Shown: positions 16,498 to 23,928 of the stretch, in pieces
Layout: each line of letters opens with the position of its first letter
How positions within the stretch are numbered: position 1 is the stretch's first letter
Source of the DNA: Clostridiales bacterium
Lineage (GTDB): Bacteria; Bacillota; Clostridia; Lachnospirales; Lachnospiraceae
Direction of reading: 5' to 3'
Length of the DNA stretch: 35,228 nucleotides
Assembly: GCA_012519905.1 (NCBI GenBank)
Contig: JAAYPG010000031.1
Span: 1 to 35,228 of the forward strand
Made by a program: the position numbers and the translations under genes
Notes under the pieces: model-generated
Databases searched by the model: none
The model's input: only the letters and a program-made list of their open reading frames with translations
What the model was told of the DNA's origin: nothing

Positions 16498-17040
16498 CTA
16501 TACATAGATAATTGAAGCATCTCCAAAGCTTATCTTACCGTGTATTACTACATTAGGAGCATCAGGGTTAATATTATTATGGTCTGCGATTCCCATATCA
16601 CCAAAGAAGGCATGCACCTCATTAACAACATTCCAGGACCTAGGAATATACAAATCAACATCACCAAAGGATACATTCACATAGATATCAGCTCTACCTG
16701 ATGGGATTTTAGCATTATCAAAATATACCTTCACGTCACCAAATGAGCAGTCAATATTTGCTCTCTCAAAATCCTCTGTATTGACATACTTAATGCATTC
16801 CCCGAAACTTGTGGAGCAGTTAACCACTTTCCCATCCTGCTCATTAACTACACTACTACCAAAGCTATTTTTCCCGTTAATTGAAAAAACAAATGAACCA
16901 TGCTTACCGAATATCATAGATAGACCAAGGCTTAATAAAAATGCGGTCAAAAGCACAGGCCAAGGAGTGAACTCAGTTATATTTAACTGCTTATCAAATA
17001 AGATTAATATTATTGCCAGCGGAAATAATATTCCCAACAT
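16498..17040 (-). pseudogene. LiaF-like membrane protein lacking its N-terminal membrane segments
   Basis: A 180-aa ORF matching the C-terminal part of LiaF-like (DUF2154) cell-envelope stress proteins usually encoded after a LytTR regulator in Lachnospiraceae. Visible: one or two membrane segments (about 1-15 and 26-44, around TPWPVL), a FGKHGS turn, and then a right-handed beta-helix-like domain with repeated SFGD/FGDM steps ending in SFGDASIIYV. Family members, from memory, begin with about 55 further residues holding two more helices; here the reading frame begins abruptly inside the LytTR fragment upstream. The ATG at 17040 has AAGGGG only 1-2 bases before it, so initiation would be poor. 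A deletion product is the best reading, though an expressed short form is possible. Confidence 0.7.
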
Positions 17041-17191
17041 TCCCCTTATACAATTTCAAATGCTTAGAACCCTCTGTAATGTCATTTACAGCATCAAAAA
17101 CTTTTTGGACTATCTCATCTAATTTGCTACAACGGATAATCACTTCGTCCTCGTCCTTCTTATTTTCAATAATTTCAATTCGTACCTTCAT
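16994..17191 (-). pseudogene. Truncated LytTR-family regulator (N-terminal fragment)
   Basis: The first ~50 residues (MKVRIEIIENKKDEDEVIIR through KHLKLYKGN) match the start of small (about 145-aa) stand-alone LytTR regulators common in Lachnospiraceae. After KGN the LytTR DNA-binding domain is missing and the frame runs out through the start of the LiaF-like gene (VGNIISAGNNINLI then stop). The ribosome-binding site (GGAG) and a good promoter remain. I infer one deletion that removed about 95 codons of the regulator, the intergenic spacer and about 55 codons of the LiaF-like gene, with the junction near 17035-17045. Confidence 0.72.
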
Positions 17192-17211
17192 ACCCTCATC
17201 TCCATAACCCT

Positions 17212-17279
17212 ATTATATAGAAAATCTATCCAATGTAAATAGCTGGTAGGTAAGTGGTTCTTTTTTCCGGCTAAGTGGT
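17212..17279 (-). promoter_or_regulatory. Promoter with LytTR-type direct-repeat operator
   Basis: Minus strand: TTTACA (17234-17239), 16-base spacer, TATAAT (17212-17217). Just upstream are two identical octamers ACCACTTA at 17272-17279 and 17251-17258, exactly 21 bp apart, so on the same helix face. LytTR regulators bind such direct repeats two turns apart upstream of -35, so this is likely the autoregulatory operator of the now truncated regulator. Confidence 0.7.
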
Positions 17280-17305
17280 AAATCTAAGCAACTATCACTA
17301 ATTTT

Positions 17306-17340
17306 AAGGGGCATATAGTTGATCAGACTATATGCCCCTT
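17306..17340 (-). terminator. Hairpin after the CpsCD kinase gene
   Basis: Perfect 14-bp stem (17306-17319 with 17327-17340, AAGGGGCATATAGT) and 7-base loop, 26 bases after the kinase stop. No real U-tract follows on either strand, so termination would be weak or need help. Confidence 0.6.
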
Positions 17341-17366
17341 ATTAATAACAATTCTATCATATTTAA

Positions 17367-18911
17367 TTATCGATAGCCGTATCCATAGCCATAACCTTTT
17401 CCATATCCATAACCATTAAAGCTAGTTGTAGTATCATTCAAAACAAATCCAATTATTTCAGCATTACTGCTCTCTGATAAATATTCAAAGTTCTTAAGAA
17501 TTTGGTCTAACATAGCATAGTCCTGCTTAACTACATAGATTATACCTTCAACCAATTTAGCCAAATCTGATGCATCAGAAAGGATTGCAGCTGGTGGTGA
17601 ATCTAAGATTACATAATCCGCTTGATTCTCTAGCTCCTCTATTAGCCCCCTCATCCTGCTGGTACCAAGTATTTCAGTTGCATTATTTATTGGTTCTAGA
17701 TCCGCAAGAATTGATAGGTTTAAACCTTCATATCTTATAAGAGCATCCTCTAGGCTAATCTCTCCCTTTAGTACATGGGACAATCCAGCGTCTTGTAATA
17801 TATTGGCTTTTTGCTCTAAGGGACACCCTATTGCTTCTATAGTATCTTGTAAGGCCACCGCTGCCTCATTTAATATAGAAGTGCTTTCCATGTTATTTGT
17901 TTTATTTAAGTTTTTCCTTTTATCAGTTTCAAATAAGTCCATTCTTTTTCTAATTGTGGGATTATGAAGATCACAGTCAACCAAGATAACCTTCTTTCCT
18001 ACTTCCGCCAAGGATAAGGCCAGATTGTAGGCTACAGTGCTTTTACCCTCTCCTTGAATAGCACTGGTTACAAGAATAGTTTTTTCCTTATTTTCCATTA
18101 TCTTTTCTACTCTTGTTCGGATTTTATATACACATTCTTGATACCATCTAGGCAACTTCTCATTTTGTAAAGATATAATAAACTCTTTCTTTTTACTTCT
18201 TTTTTTGATTTTTACCCTTGGTAATGAACCTAAATGCTTTATACTGGTTAATTTAGCCAAGTCCTCTACCTTATATATAGTTCTTCTACTTAGTGCATAG
18301 AGAGCAATAAATGCAAGCCCTAAGAGTCCCCCCGGTATTACTCCTTTCTTAATACTAGCACGGTAACTAATACGATTATATGGTTCAGTTGGAATACCTG
18401 ATTCGTTTAACATAGTTAGGTAGGTTCTGCCTACAACGGGCTCTGCAATTCTCGAATAATTATCTATCACTAGATGCAGTACCTCATAAGCCCGCTTTGG
18501 ATCAGCAGAGGTTACACGAATGGTAAAAAGATTGGTATCCTCAATCGTATCCGCGTATATTGATTCAGTAATATAAGGTAAGCCAAGCTCTCTAGCTATA
18601 TCATTTCTCAACACACTACTAGTGATGATATAGGGAAAAGTTTTTGATAACTGCGATGCTCTTAATACTTCTTCATACATACTAGTCCCTCTAGCATCTT
18701 CTCTGGTATTTACAGTAAAGGTGGCAGATGCAGTATAAAAGGGAATATAATTACGCCATGTTCTTTGACAATAAATAGCAGCAGATAATGAAGCCAACAC
18801 TATTATAAGCCAGCCAAACTTTAAGGTTCCCTTCCACAGATTCTTTAGTGTATTATACATATCTAGAGTAATTTCTAGATCATTTTCACTAGTCTTTATA
18901 TATTTACCCAT
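17367..18911 (-). CDS. Polysaccharide co-polymerase/BY-kinase fusion (CpsC-CpsD type)
   Basis: A 514-aa Wzz-type chain-length regulator joined to a bacterial tyrosine kinase, as in capsule or exopolysaccharide export. TM1 is near 32-48 and TM2 near 190-207, with the Wzz loop between. The kinase has Walker A (AIQGEGKST, 284-292), Walker A' (VILVDCDLHNP, 308-318) and Walker B (DYVILDSPP, near 425). The C-terminus is a tyrosine cluster, GYGYGKGYGYGYGYR, the expected autophosphorylation tail. The region 330-385 is longer than usual for a CpsD and looks like a linker insertion. The start has AGGGGG upstream. It follows the damaged CpsB/CpsCD gene by 56 bases. No glycosyltransferases are nearby, so the polymer is unknown. 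Confidence 0.88.
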   Translation of the reverse strand: MGKYIKTSENDLEITLDMYNTLKNLWKGTLKFGWLIIVLASLSAAIYCQRTWRNYIPFYTASATFTVNTREDARGTSMYEEVLRASQLSKTFPYIITSSVLRNDIARELGLPYITESIYADTIEDTNLFTIRVTSADPKRAYEVLHLVIDNYSRIAEPVVGRTYLTMLNESGIPTEPYNRISYRASIKKGVIPGGLLGLAFIALYALSRRTIYKVEDLAKLTSIKHLGSLPRVKIKKRSKKKEFIISLQNEKLPRWYQECVYKIRTRVEKIMENKEKTILVTSAIQGEGKSTVAYNLALSLAEVGKKVILVDCDLHNPTIRKRMDLFETDKRKNLNKTNNMESTSILNEAAVALQDTIEAIGCPLEQKANILQDAGLSHVLKGEISLEDALIRYEGLNLSILADLEPINNATEILGTSRMRGLIEELENQADYVILDSPPAAILSDASDLAKLVEGIIYVVKQDYAMLDQILKNFEYLSESSNAEIIGFVLNDTTTSFNGYGYGKGYGYGYGYR

Positions 18912-18967
18912 AGTAACCCCCTATTAATACCCTCTATCTGGCAGTACTCTTACCCTATAATTTAGTT

Positions 18968-20476
18968 TTAACTATTTGCTATCTTCTTTTCAAACTCTCT
19001 ATTGTAATGGCCATAAGCCTTATAAAAATCAGCTACTCCTCTATTAATAAATGAGCTTCTATAAACGTTATTATAGACACATCCGATTAGCTTTGCTTTA
19101 CTTTCAGAAAGAAGGTCAATAGTATCATTAATATCCTTAGCTAGGGCCATACTCTGCCTTATCACCAGTAAAGAAGCATCTGCTAGATCTGCTAAAATAG
19201 ACGCATCTGCTGAAACTGATACAGGTGGAGCATCTATGATAATATAATCCATAGCCCCCCTAGCCACCTTTATAAGATCGGCTAATGTATTAGTCTTAGC
19301 AAGATCTACAGAATCTTTTAATAACTTACTTCCGTATAATAAGAAGAGGCCACTATCAATATCAAAGGATAATACTTCCTCAAGCTCTCCCTTTCTTTCT
19401 GGATCACCCTCAGAGCAAAGCTGGGTCTTCTGCTCTGCCATAATGTCCTTCTTCAATATTTTATGTAAGGATGGATTCCCCAGGTCCCCGTCCACCATAA
19501 GTACATTTTCAGATTTCTGTGCTAAAGCCATAGCCAGGTTTATGGCCACTGTTGACTTTCCCTCATTTTCCAAAGTGCTGGTTACCAGTATCACCTTGAT
19601 ATTTTCCCTTTCAGCCTTATATTCAATCTTTGTTCTCATTTTCTTAAAATTCTCAACAAAAGAGAAACTTACCATAGGGCTATTAATCAAGATACTTTTC
19701 TTCCTTCTTCGTAACCAAGACCTTAGGGTCTTATATTTTCTTTCATGATAAATAAGTCCAAATAATTTAGTATCCAGTTTTCTGGCTATTTGCTGTTCGT
19801 TCTTAATGGTATCTCGCCTCACAGAAGCGAAGCCAAGTAATAATGCTGTTATTAGACCACCAACAAATAAAGCAATCTTCATAACCCTATCAGTATCCAT
19901 ATAATTACTAGGGTAAGAAGGAAGGGAAGGGGCTTCCAATACATCTATTATTGCATTATCAAATATATGATTAGTAACCGAAGTATAATTATCCATAATT
20001 GAGATGATTGTCCTATATGCTTGCTCTGGACTAGAAGCTGAGACAGTAACTACAAATATGTTAGTCTCAGGTATAACCTCTGCCATGATGTTAGCAGGTT
20101 CTTGACTTTCCCCAATATCCATAGCTATCTTAGTCTTTAGAATGTCGCTATCAAAGATTCTTGTAAGGTTAGTGGCTACCATGCTGGCTGTGGAAAGGTT
20201 TATATAAGTATTTTGTGAACCCTTTGCACCTCTTATATTTCCAACTATACTATTAGTATTGAACTGAATATAAACCCCCATATTTACAAGCTCTTCGACC
20301 AAACTTATGTCCTGCTCAAGACATATATATCTTTCCACATGAGCAAGTATAGGTAGATAACCGGCAAATAGACATCTCTGGAGATTTGTTCTTATATATT
20401 GATATTCTCTTCTTGGGGAGAATTCCAATAGAATATATTTTGAACCTGCCATGGTAGGAATTTGATTTGACTCCAA
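18968..20476 (-). pseudogene. Chimeric remnant: C-terminal-truncated CpsB joined to N-terminal-truncated CpsC-CpsD
   Basis: Residues 1-79 are the middle of a CpsB/Wzb-type PHP-family tyrosine phosphatase (KYILLEFSP, LPILAHVERY, VYIQFNTNSIVG). From about residue 80 the sequence switches to the Wzz loop of a CpsC-CpsD protein (TNIFVVTVSASSPEQAYR, then TM2 near 198-215), then the kinase with Walker A (ENEGKST, near 303) and Walker B (DYIIIDAPP, near 416). Missing are the CpsB C-terminus with its last metal ligands and the CpsC N-terminus with TM1. The C-terminal tail has few tyrosines. The open frame continues upstream to about 20598 in the -1 frame relative to the CpsB start, separated by an A7 run. 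The phosphatase should be dead; the kinase part might still fold. Confidence 0.75.
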
Positions 20477-20589
20477 TAGGTCAATACACTCATGGTTGTA
20501 ATATATCTCGCATCCCAGATAAATCCTTACATTTGGGAATATATCCTTTACATAGCTCCTGACAATATTTAAGGCAGCCTCATAATCAG

Positions 20590-20754
20590 CTACCTTTTTT
20601 TATATCTACCCTCGTGATAATGAGGTGTTGCGATAATAATGCTTATACCATCATTTCTTGCAACTTCAATCATATGTATTGTTTCTTCTATGTTATCTGA
20701 ACCATCATCTATACCAGGTAATATATGACTATGTATATCGATATATTCTTCCAT
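20590..20754 (-). pseudogene. 5' fragment of CpsB-type PHP tyrosine phosphatase, frameshifted
   Basis: The N-terminus MEEYIDIHSHILPGIDDGSD carries the PHP metal motif DIHSH, and IIATPHYHEG gives further ligands. The frame then meets TAG directly after seven A (20595-20601). Shifting by -1 there restores a typical CpsB continuation (KVADYEAALNIVR, IYLGCEIYYN) that runs into the next entry. One lost A is the simple explanation; slippage on the A run could rescue some product. The ATG at 20754 has GTGAGG upstream. Confidence 0.75.
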
Positions 20755-20855
20755 ATAATATCCAATCCTCACTTTGCTGGTGGATAGCCATTTTATTTTT
20801 ATCCTTTGAACTACAAAACAAATTAATATAAATTACATATTTTCCCATTAGCTAG

Positions 20856-20884
20856 ATTATATACTTGAAATTTATTAAAATCAA
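20856..20884 (-). promoter_or_regulatory. Promoter of the cps kinase region
   Basis: Minus strand TTGATT (20879-20884), 17-base spacer, TATAAT (20856-20861). It gives a 5' untranslated region of about 95 bases before the CpsB start. Confidence 0.7.
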
Positions 20885-21038
20885 TGGATAAATAAGAAAA
20901 CTTGTTTACAGAATTTTGGCATTTCCAACATCATATGATAATCTTTTTTGCATTATAAATAATATATTGTAATAATATGACATACCTCCTAGAAATATCC
21001 TTTTTTTATTATTAAATGCGAATTAATGTAAATTTGCT

Positions 21039-21067
21039 TTGCTTTTTAATATTATTGGATGTATAAT
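21039..21067 (+). promoter_or_regulatory. Promoter of the diguanylate cyclase gene
   Basis: TTGCTT (21039-21044), 17-base spacer, TATAAT (21062-21067). Predicted start near 21074, leaving the AAGGAAG ribosome site in the transcript. Confidence 0.6.
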
Positions 21068-21120
21068 GAAAAAGTGGGCATAAATACCTAGTTTTTTGTG
21101 TATAATAAGGAAGCGATAAA

Positions 21121-22266
21121 ATGGATCAGTTTGTGAATTTACATGATAAATGGAGAAAACAACTTAATAATGTAGCCTTAATAATTGCATGCTTTACATT
21201 GGTTTTAGAAATAATCGTATCATATTTTATGTATACATTTCTTCCAGGAACGATTACCATATCCTTACCCCAATACTTAGTACTAAAGATTTTTCTGCCT
21301 TCAGCAGGCTATTTTCCACTTGTTCTAATTGGAAAATATATAATGGATAATAATAAGCTATCAGATATAATTAAGAATTATTCTTCCATATTAGTTATTA
21401 TTATTCAGATGTTTATTATTGCTTGTGTTCATAACGTTTTTATATTTACTAGTATTCTATATATCATTCCAATAATATTAACAGTTGTATATAGTAATAA
21501 AACAATGACTAATATAATCACACTGATTTCCATTATTTTTTTGCTAATTAGTTCATGCATTCCTGTTACTAGGGGACAAGCTAATGATCTTTTTCATACA
21601 CTTCAAATTTTTATAGCAATCGTTTTAATTGCTGGCTGCTCACTCATAACTAATCTTTTAACTAATATAGAAAATGACAAGAATAAGATAATAAAAAATG
21701 CAGCCTTTAAACAGCTACAACTTGAAGAGCTTATGAAATGTGATCCCCTGACTGGTTTATACAATATGTCAAGCTTTTATAATACTTTAGATACAGCTAT
21801 TAAAAAAAATGTCATGCCATTAACTTTAGCAGTTATTGATATTGATAACTTTAAGTCTGTTAACGATGCATGGGGACATGAGAAGGCTAATGAGGTTCTT
21901 ATCTATATCGCCGCTCAATTACATTATTGCTGTAGCCCCCATGGCCATGTTTTTAGATACGGCGGAGAAGAATTCACTATTGTTTTCCCAAAGACTTCTC
22001 CCATCCAAGCAAAGAAAATGATAGAGACAGCTCAAAGCAACATATATAACCATAATTTTAATATTTCACCGAACATCAAAATAACATTTAGCTGTGGTAT
22101 ATCTGCTTATCCTTCATCTGATTATAATGCACACGACTTTTTTCAATTAGCTGATAAGATTATGTATCAAGCTAAATTCACAGGTAAGAATAAGATAATA
22201 ATTGGTACACCTAACTCATGTTCTTGTAAATTTAAAACATATATCCATAATAGACATCCTATATAA
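21121..22266 (+). CDS. Membrane diguanylate cyclase (GGDEF)
   Basis: A 381-aa protein with about six N-terminal membrane helices (residues 18-180) and a C-terminal GGDEF domain from about 198 (CDPLTGLYN). The active site is RYGGEEF near 279-285, an active GG[DE]EF form, with the expected DIDNFKSVND metal/substrate loop near 240. It should make c-di-GMP at the membrane from two GTP. The RxxD inhibitory site five residues before GGEEF is replaced (SPHG), so product inhibition is probably lost. The membrane region does not match a sensor family I can name with certainty. AAGGAAG precedes the ATG. It is followed 42 bases later by a small membrane-protein gene and then an AraC regulator on the same strand. 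Confidence 0.9.
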   Translation: MDQFVNLHDKWRKQLNNVALIIACFTLVLEIIVSYFMYTFLPGTITISLPQYLVLKIFLPSAGYFPLVLIGKYIMDNNKLSDIIKNYSSILVIIIQMFIIACVHNVFIFTSILYIIPIILTVVYSNKTMTNIITLISIIFLLISSCIPVTRGQANDLFHTLQIFIAIVLIAGCSLITNLLTNIENDKNKIIKNAAFKQLQLEELMKCDPLTGLYNMSSFYNTLDTAIKKNVMPLTLAVIDIDNFKSVNDAWGHEKANEVLIYIAAQLHYCCSPHGHVFRYGGEEFTIVFPKTSPIQAKKMIETAQSNIYNHNFNISPNIKITFSCGISAYPSSDYNAHDFFQLADKIMYQAKFTGKNKIIIGTPNSCSCKFKTYIHNRHPI

Positions 22267-22308
22267 AAATTATAATAACAATCAAAGAAAAGGAAAGACT
22301 GCTTCATT

Positions 22309-22875
22309 ATGAAAAAGAAGACAAAGTACGAATCATTATACCGGAAGAACCCTGACACTGGCCGTGTTATTATAGATATTGCCCTTGAAGATTATCTTGA
22401 TTTTTTTCATGTGTGGGATAATTCTGTCTTAAGGAAACGTGATATTCATTCAGAACTGGTGCAATTCCTTGATCTATGCTCAGAGGATATCCCTTTGCGT
22501 AAGGATTTGGAAATTGTCTTCACCTTGAATATCGATGAGAGAAGCGAAGAAAAGGAAGAAATGATTCGCGTAAGTTATAAGAATTACTTTAACTCAATCA
22601 AAAGATTAGAGCATCGCAAAACAAAGAGATTTGTAAAAAACTCTATAACTTTATTACTGATCGCACTTATATTACTGACTTTATATGGCCTCTTAAATGA
22701 TATTAATCAAAGCTCCCTTTTATCAAGAGTATTTCTTGAAAGCTTGCTTATAGGTGGCTGGGTTTTTACATGGGAAGCTGTTCATTTGTTATTTATAGAT
22801 ATCATTGAGCCCTTTCGAAGACGCAAAGAAATTGAGCGTTTTCTAGAAGCAGACCTAAGTTTTAGGTACCTATAA
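22309..22875 (+). CDS. Unrecognised two-TM membrane protein
   Basis: I do not recognise this 188-aa protein. A charged, soluble N-terminal part (1-107) contains VIIDIALEDYLDFFHVWD. Two membrane segments follow at about 108-125 (SITLLLIALILLTLYGLL) and 138-160, then a basic juxtamembrane stretch (EPFRRRKEIERFLEAD). No signal peptide, enzyme motif or metal site is visible. AAGGAAAG lies about 11 bases before the ATG, a little far. It sits between the diguanylate cyclase and an AraC regulator with short gaps, so it may be co-transcribed with them; whether it relates to c-di-GMP signalling is unknown. Confidence 0.7.
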   Translation: MKKKTKYESLYRKNPDTGRVIIDIALEDYLDFFHVWDNSVLRKRDIHSELVQFLDLCSEDIPLRKDLEIVFTLNIDERSEEKEEMIRVSYKNYFNSIKRLEHRKTKRFVKNSITLLLIALILLTLYGLLNDINQSSLLSRVFLESLLIGGWVFTWEAVHLLFIDIIEPFRRRKEIERFLEADLSFRYL

Positions 22876-22922
22876 TAATATCAGAGCCATTTGTAAACCT
22901 TATAAAAAGGAGAATCATATAT

Positions 22923-23828
22923 ATGAGACTTTTTACAATAGGAAGCAATTTCTATGTAGGTACAAAGGTTCCAGTAGTGGTAAGAATTGAAAAGAATTTG
23001 GAAGAAAATATTAGCGACCGGTTTCGTCTTATATTCATACCTAAAGGTGTGGGTACGATTAAGACTGACTTAGGCTTGTCCCCATTTATTGCTCCGACTT
23101 TATGTTGCATCAATGAGACAGAGTCAATAAAAATACAATTATCTCAAGATTATAAAATCTTAGAATTAGTCTTTCACCCTGAGTTTCTTAATCCCTTCTT
23201 TGATTATAAGTCCTTAAGACTCTCACCACAGGCATATATCGAGGGAGATCCACAAGAAGCTGCTTGGTTAAATGCTTTCTCAAAACGTTTAACTAATTAT
23301 AAAGGTATCATTAATATAAGTTCAGTTATTTCCTTACGGGTTGAAAATTTACTATATCAGATCGACAAGGAACTGAGTGATCAGAGAGATTGGTATTGGC
23401 CCTGTCGTACAAGATCATTATTACTAGAGCTATTATTAGTAATTGACCGAGTATATGTGGGGCCTTTAGCAGATGATACCATAACAGTAACTGAAGACTA
23501 TAAGATTATAAACGATATCATCATATATTTATTAAAACATTACCAGGAAAAGATCAGCCTTACCCAATTGACTGAGGAATTTGGTATAAATAGAACTTCT
23601 CTAAATGAGTATTTTAAAAAGGTTACAGGATATACTGTTATGAGCTATCTTATGAACCTTAGACTTCATTTGGCTATGGCTATGCTAAAGGATACCGCCC
23701 TGCAGGTTTCAGAAATTATGTATCGAGTGGGATTTATAAATACATCTCATTTTGTTCGTTCTTTTAAAAAAGCAACTGGGACTACACCTTTGGAATATCG
23801 CAAGATACATACATGGCTCTATAAATAA
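22923..23828 (+). CDS. AraC-family transcriptional regulator
   Basis: A 301-aa regulator. The C-terminal ~100 residues hold the two helix-turn-helix motifs of AraC/XylS: ISLTQLTEEFGINRTSLNEY near 216-235, and VSEIMYRVGFINTSHFVRSF near 262-281, ending with the family's GTTPLEYR. The first ~190 residues are a probable cupin-like effector or dimerisation domain (VVVRIEKNLEENISDRFRLI), ligand unknown. AAGGAGA precedes the ATG. It is the last gene of the plus-strand group. The only hairpin after it points the other way with its U-tract, and serves the opposite gene. Confidence 0.9.
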   Translation: MRLFTIGSNFYVGTKVPVVVRIEKNLEENISDRFRLIFIPKGVGTIKTDLGLSPFIAPTLCCINETESIKIQLSQDYKILELVFHPEFLNPFFDYKSLRLSPQAYIEGDPQEAAWLNAFSKRLTNYKGIINISSVISLRVENLLYQIDKELSDQRDWYWPCRTRSLLLELLLVIDRVYVGPLADDTITVTEDYKIINDIIIYLLKHYQEKISLTQLTEEFGINRTSLNEYFKKVTGYTVMSYLMNLRLHLAMAMLKDTALQVSEIMYRVGFINTSHFVRSFKKATGTTPLEYRKIHTWLYK

Positions 23829-23838
23829 ATATATAAGC

Positions 23839-23888
23839 AAAAAAAATAGGAGCTGCTAAAGGAAGATTTTTGATATTACTTTAGCAGC
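23839..23888 (-). terminator. Intrinsic terminator of the BNR-repeat lipoprotein gene
   Basis: Stem GCTGCTAAAG/CTTTAGCAGC (23852-23861 with 23879-23888) with a 17-base loop; on the minus strand it is followed by TCCTATTTTTTTT. The plus-strand side lacks a U-run, but the stem may still slow AraC-gene transcription. Confidence 0.75.
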
Positions 23889-23928
23889 CCCGATGTTATT
23901 AATACTTTACTTAACTTTAATCAAACTA

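Larger units (their letters stand above)
20755..21120. other. Divergent intergenic region, CpsB side and diguanylate cyclase side
   Basis: About 365 very AT-rich bases without an ORF I support. It carries one outward promoter per side (20856-20884 minus; 21039-21067 plus). I see no strong hairpin and no riboswitch-like fold. Confidence 0.6.

Noticed and set aside
21101-21106. TATAAT just before the diguanylate cyclase start
   Set aside because: Its transcript would begin inside or after the ribosome-binding site; the promoter at 21039-21067 fits better.
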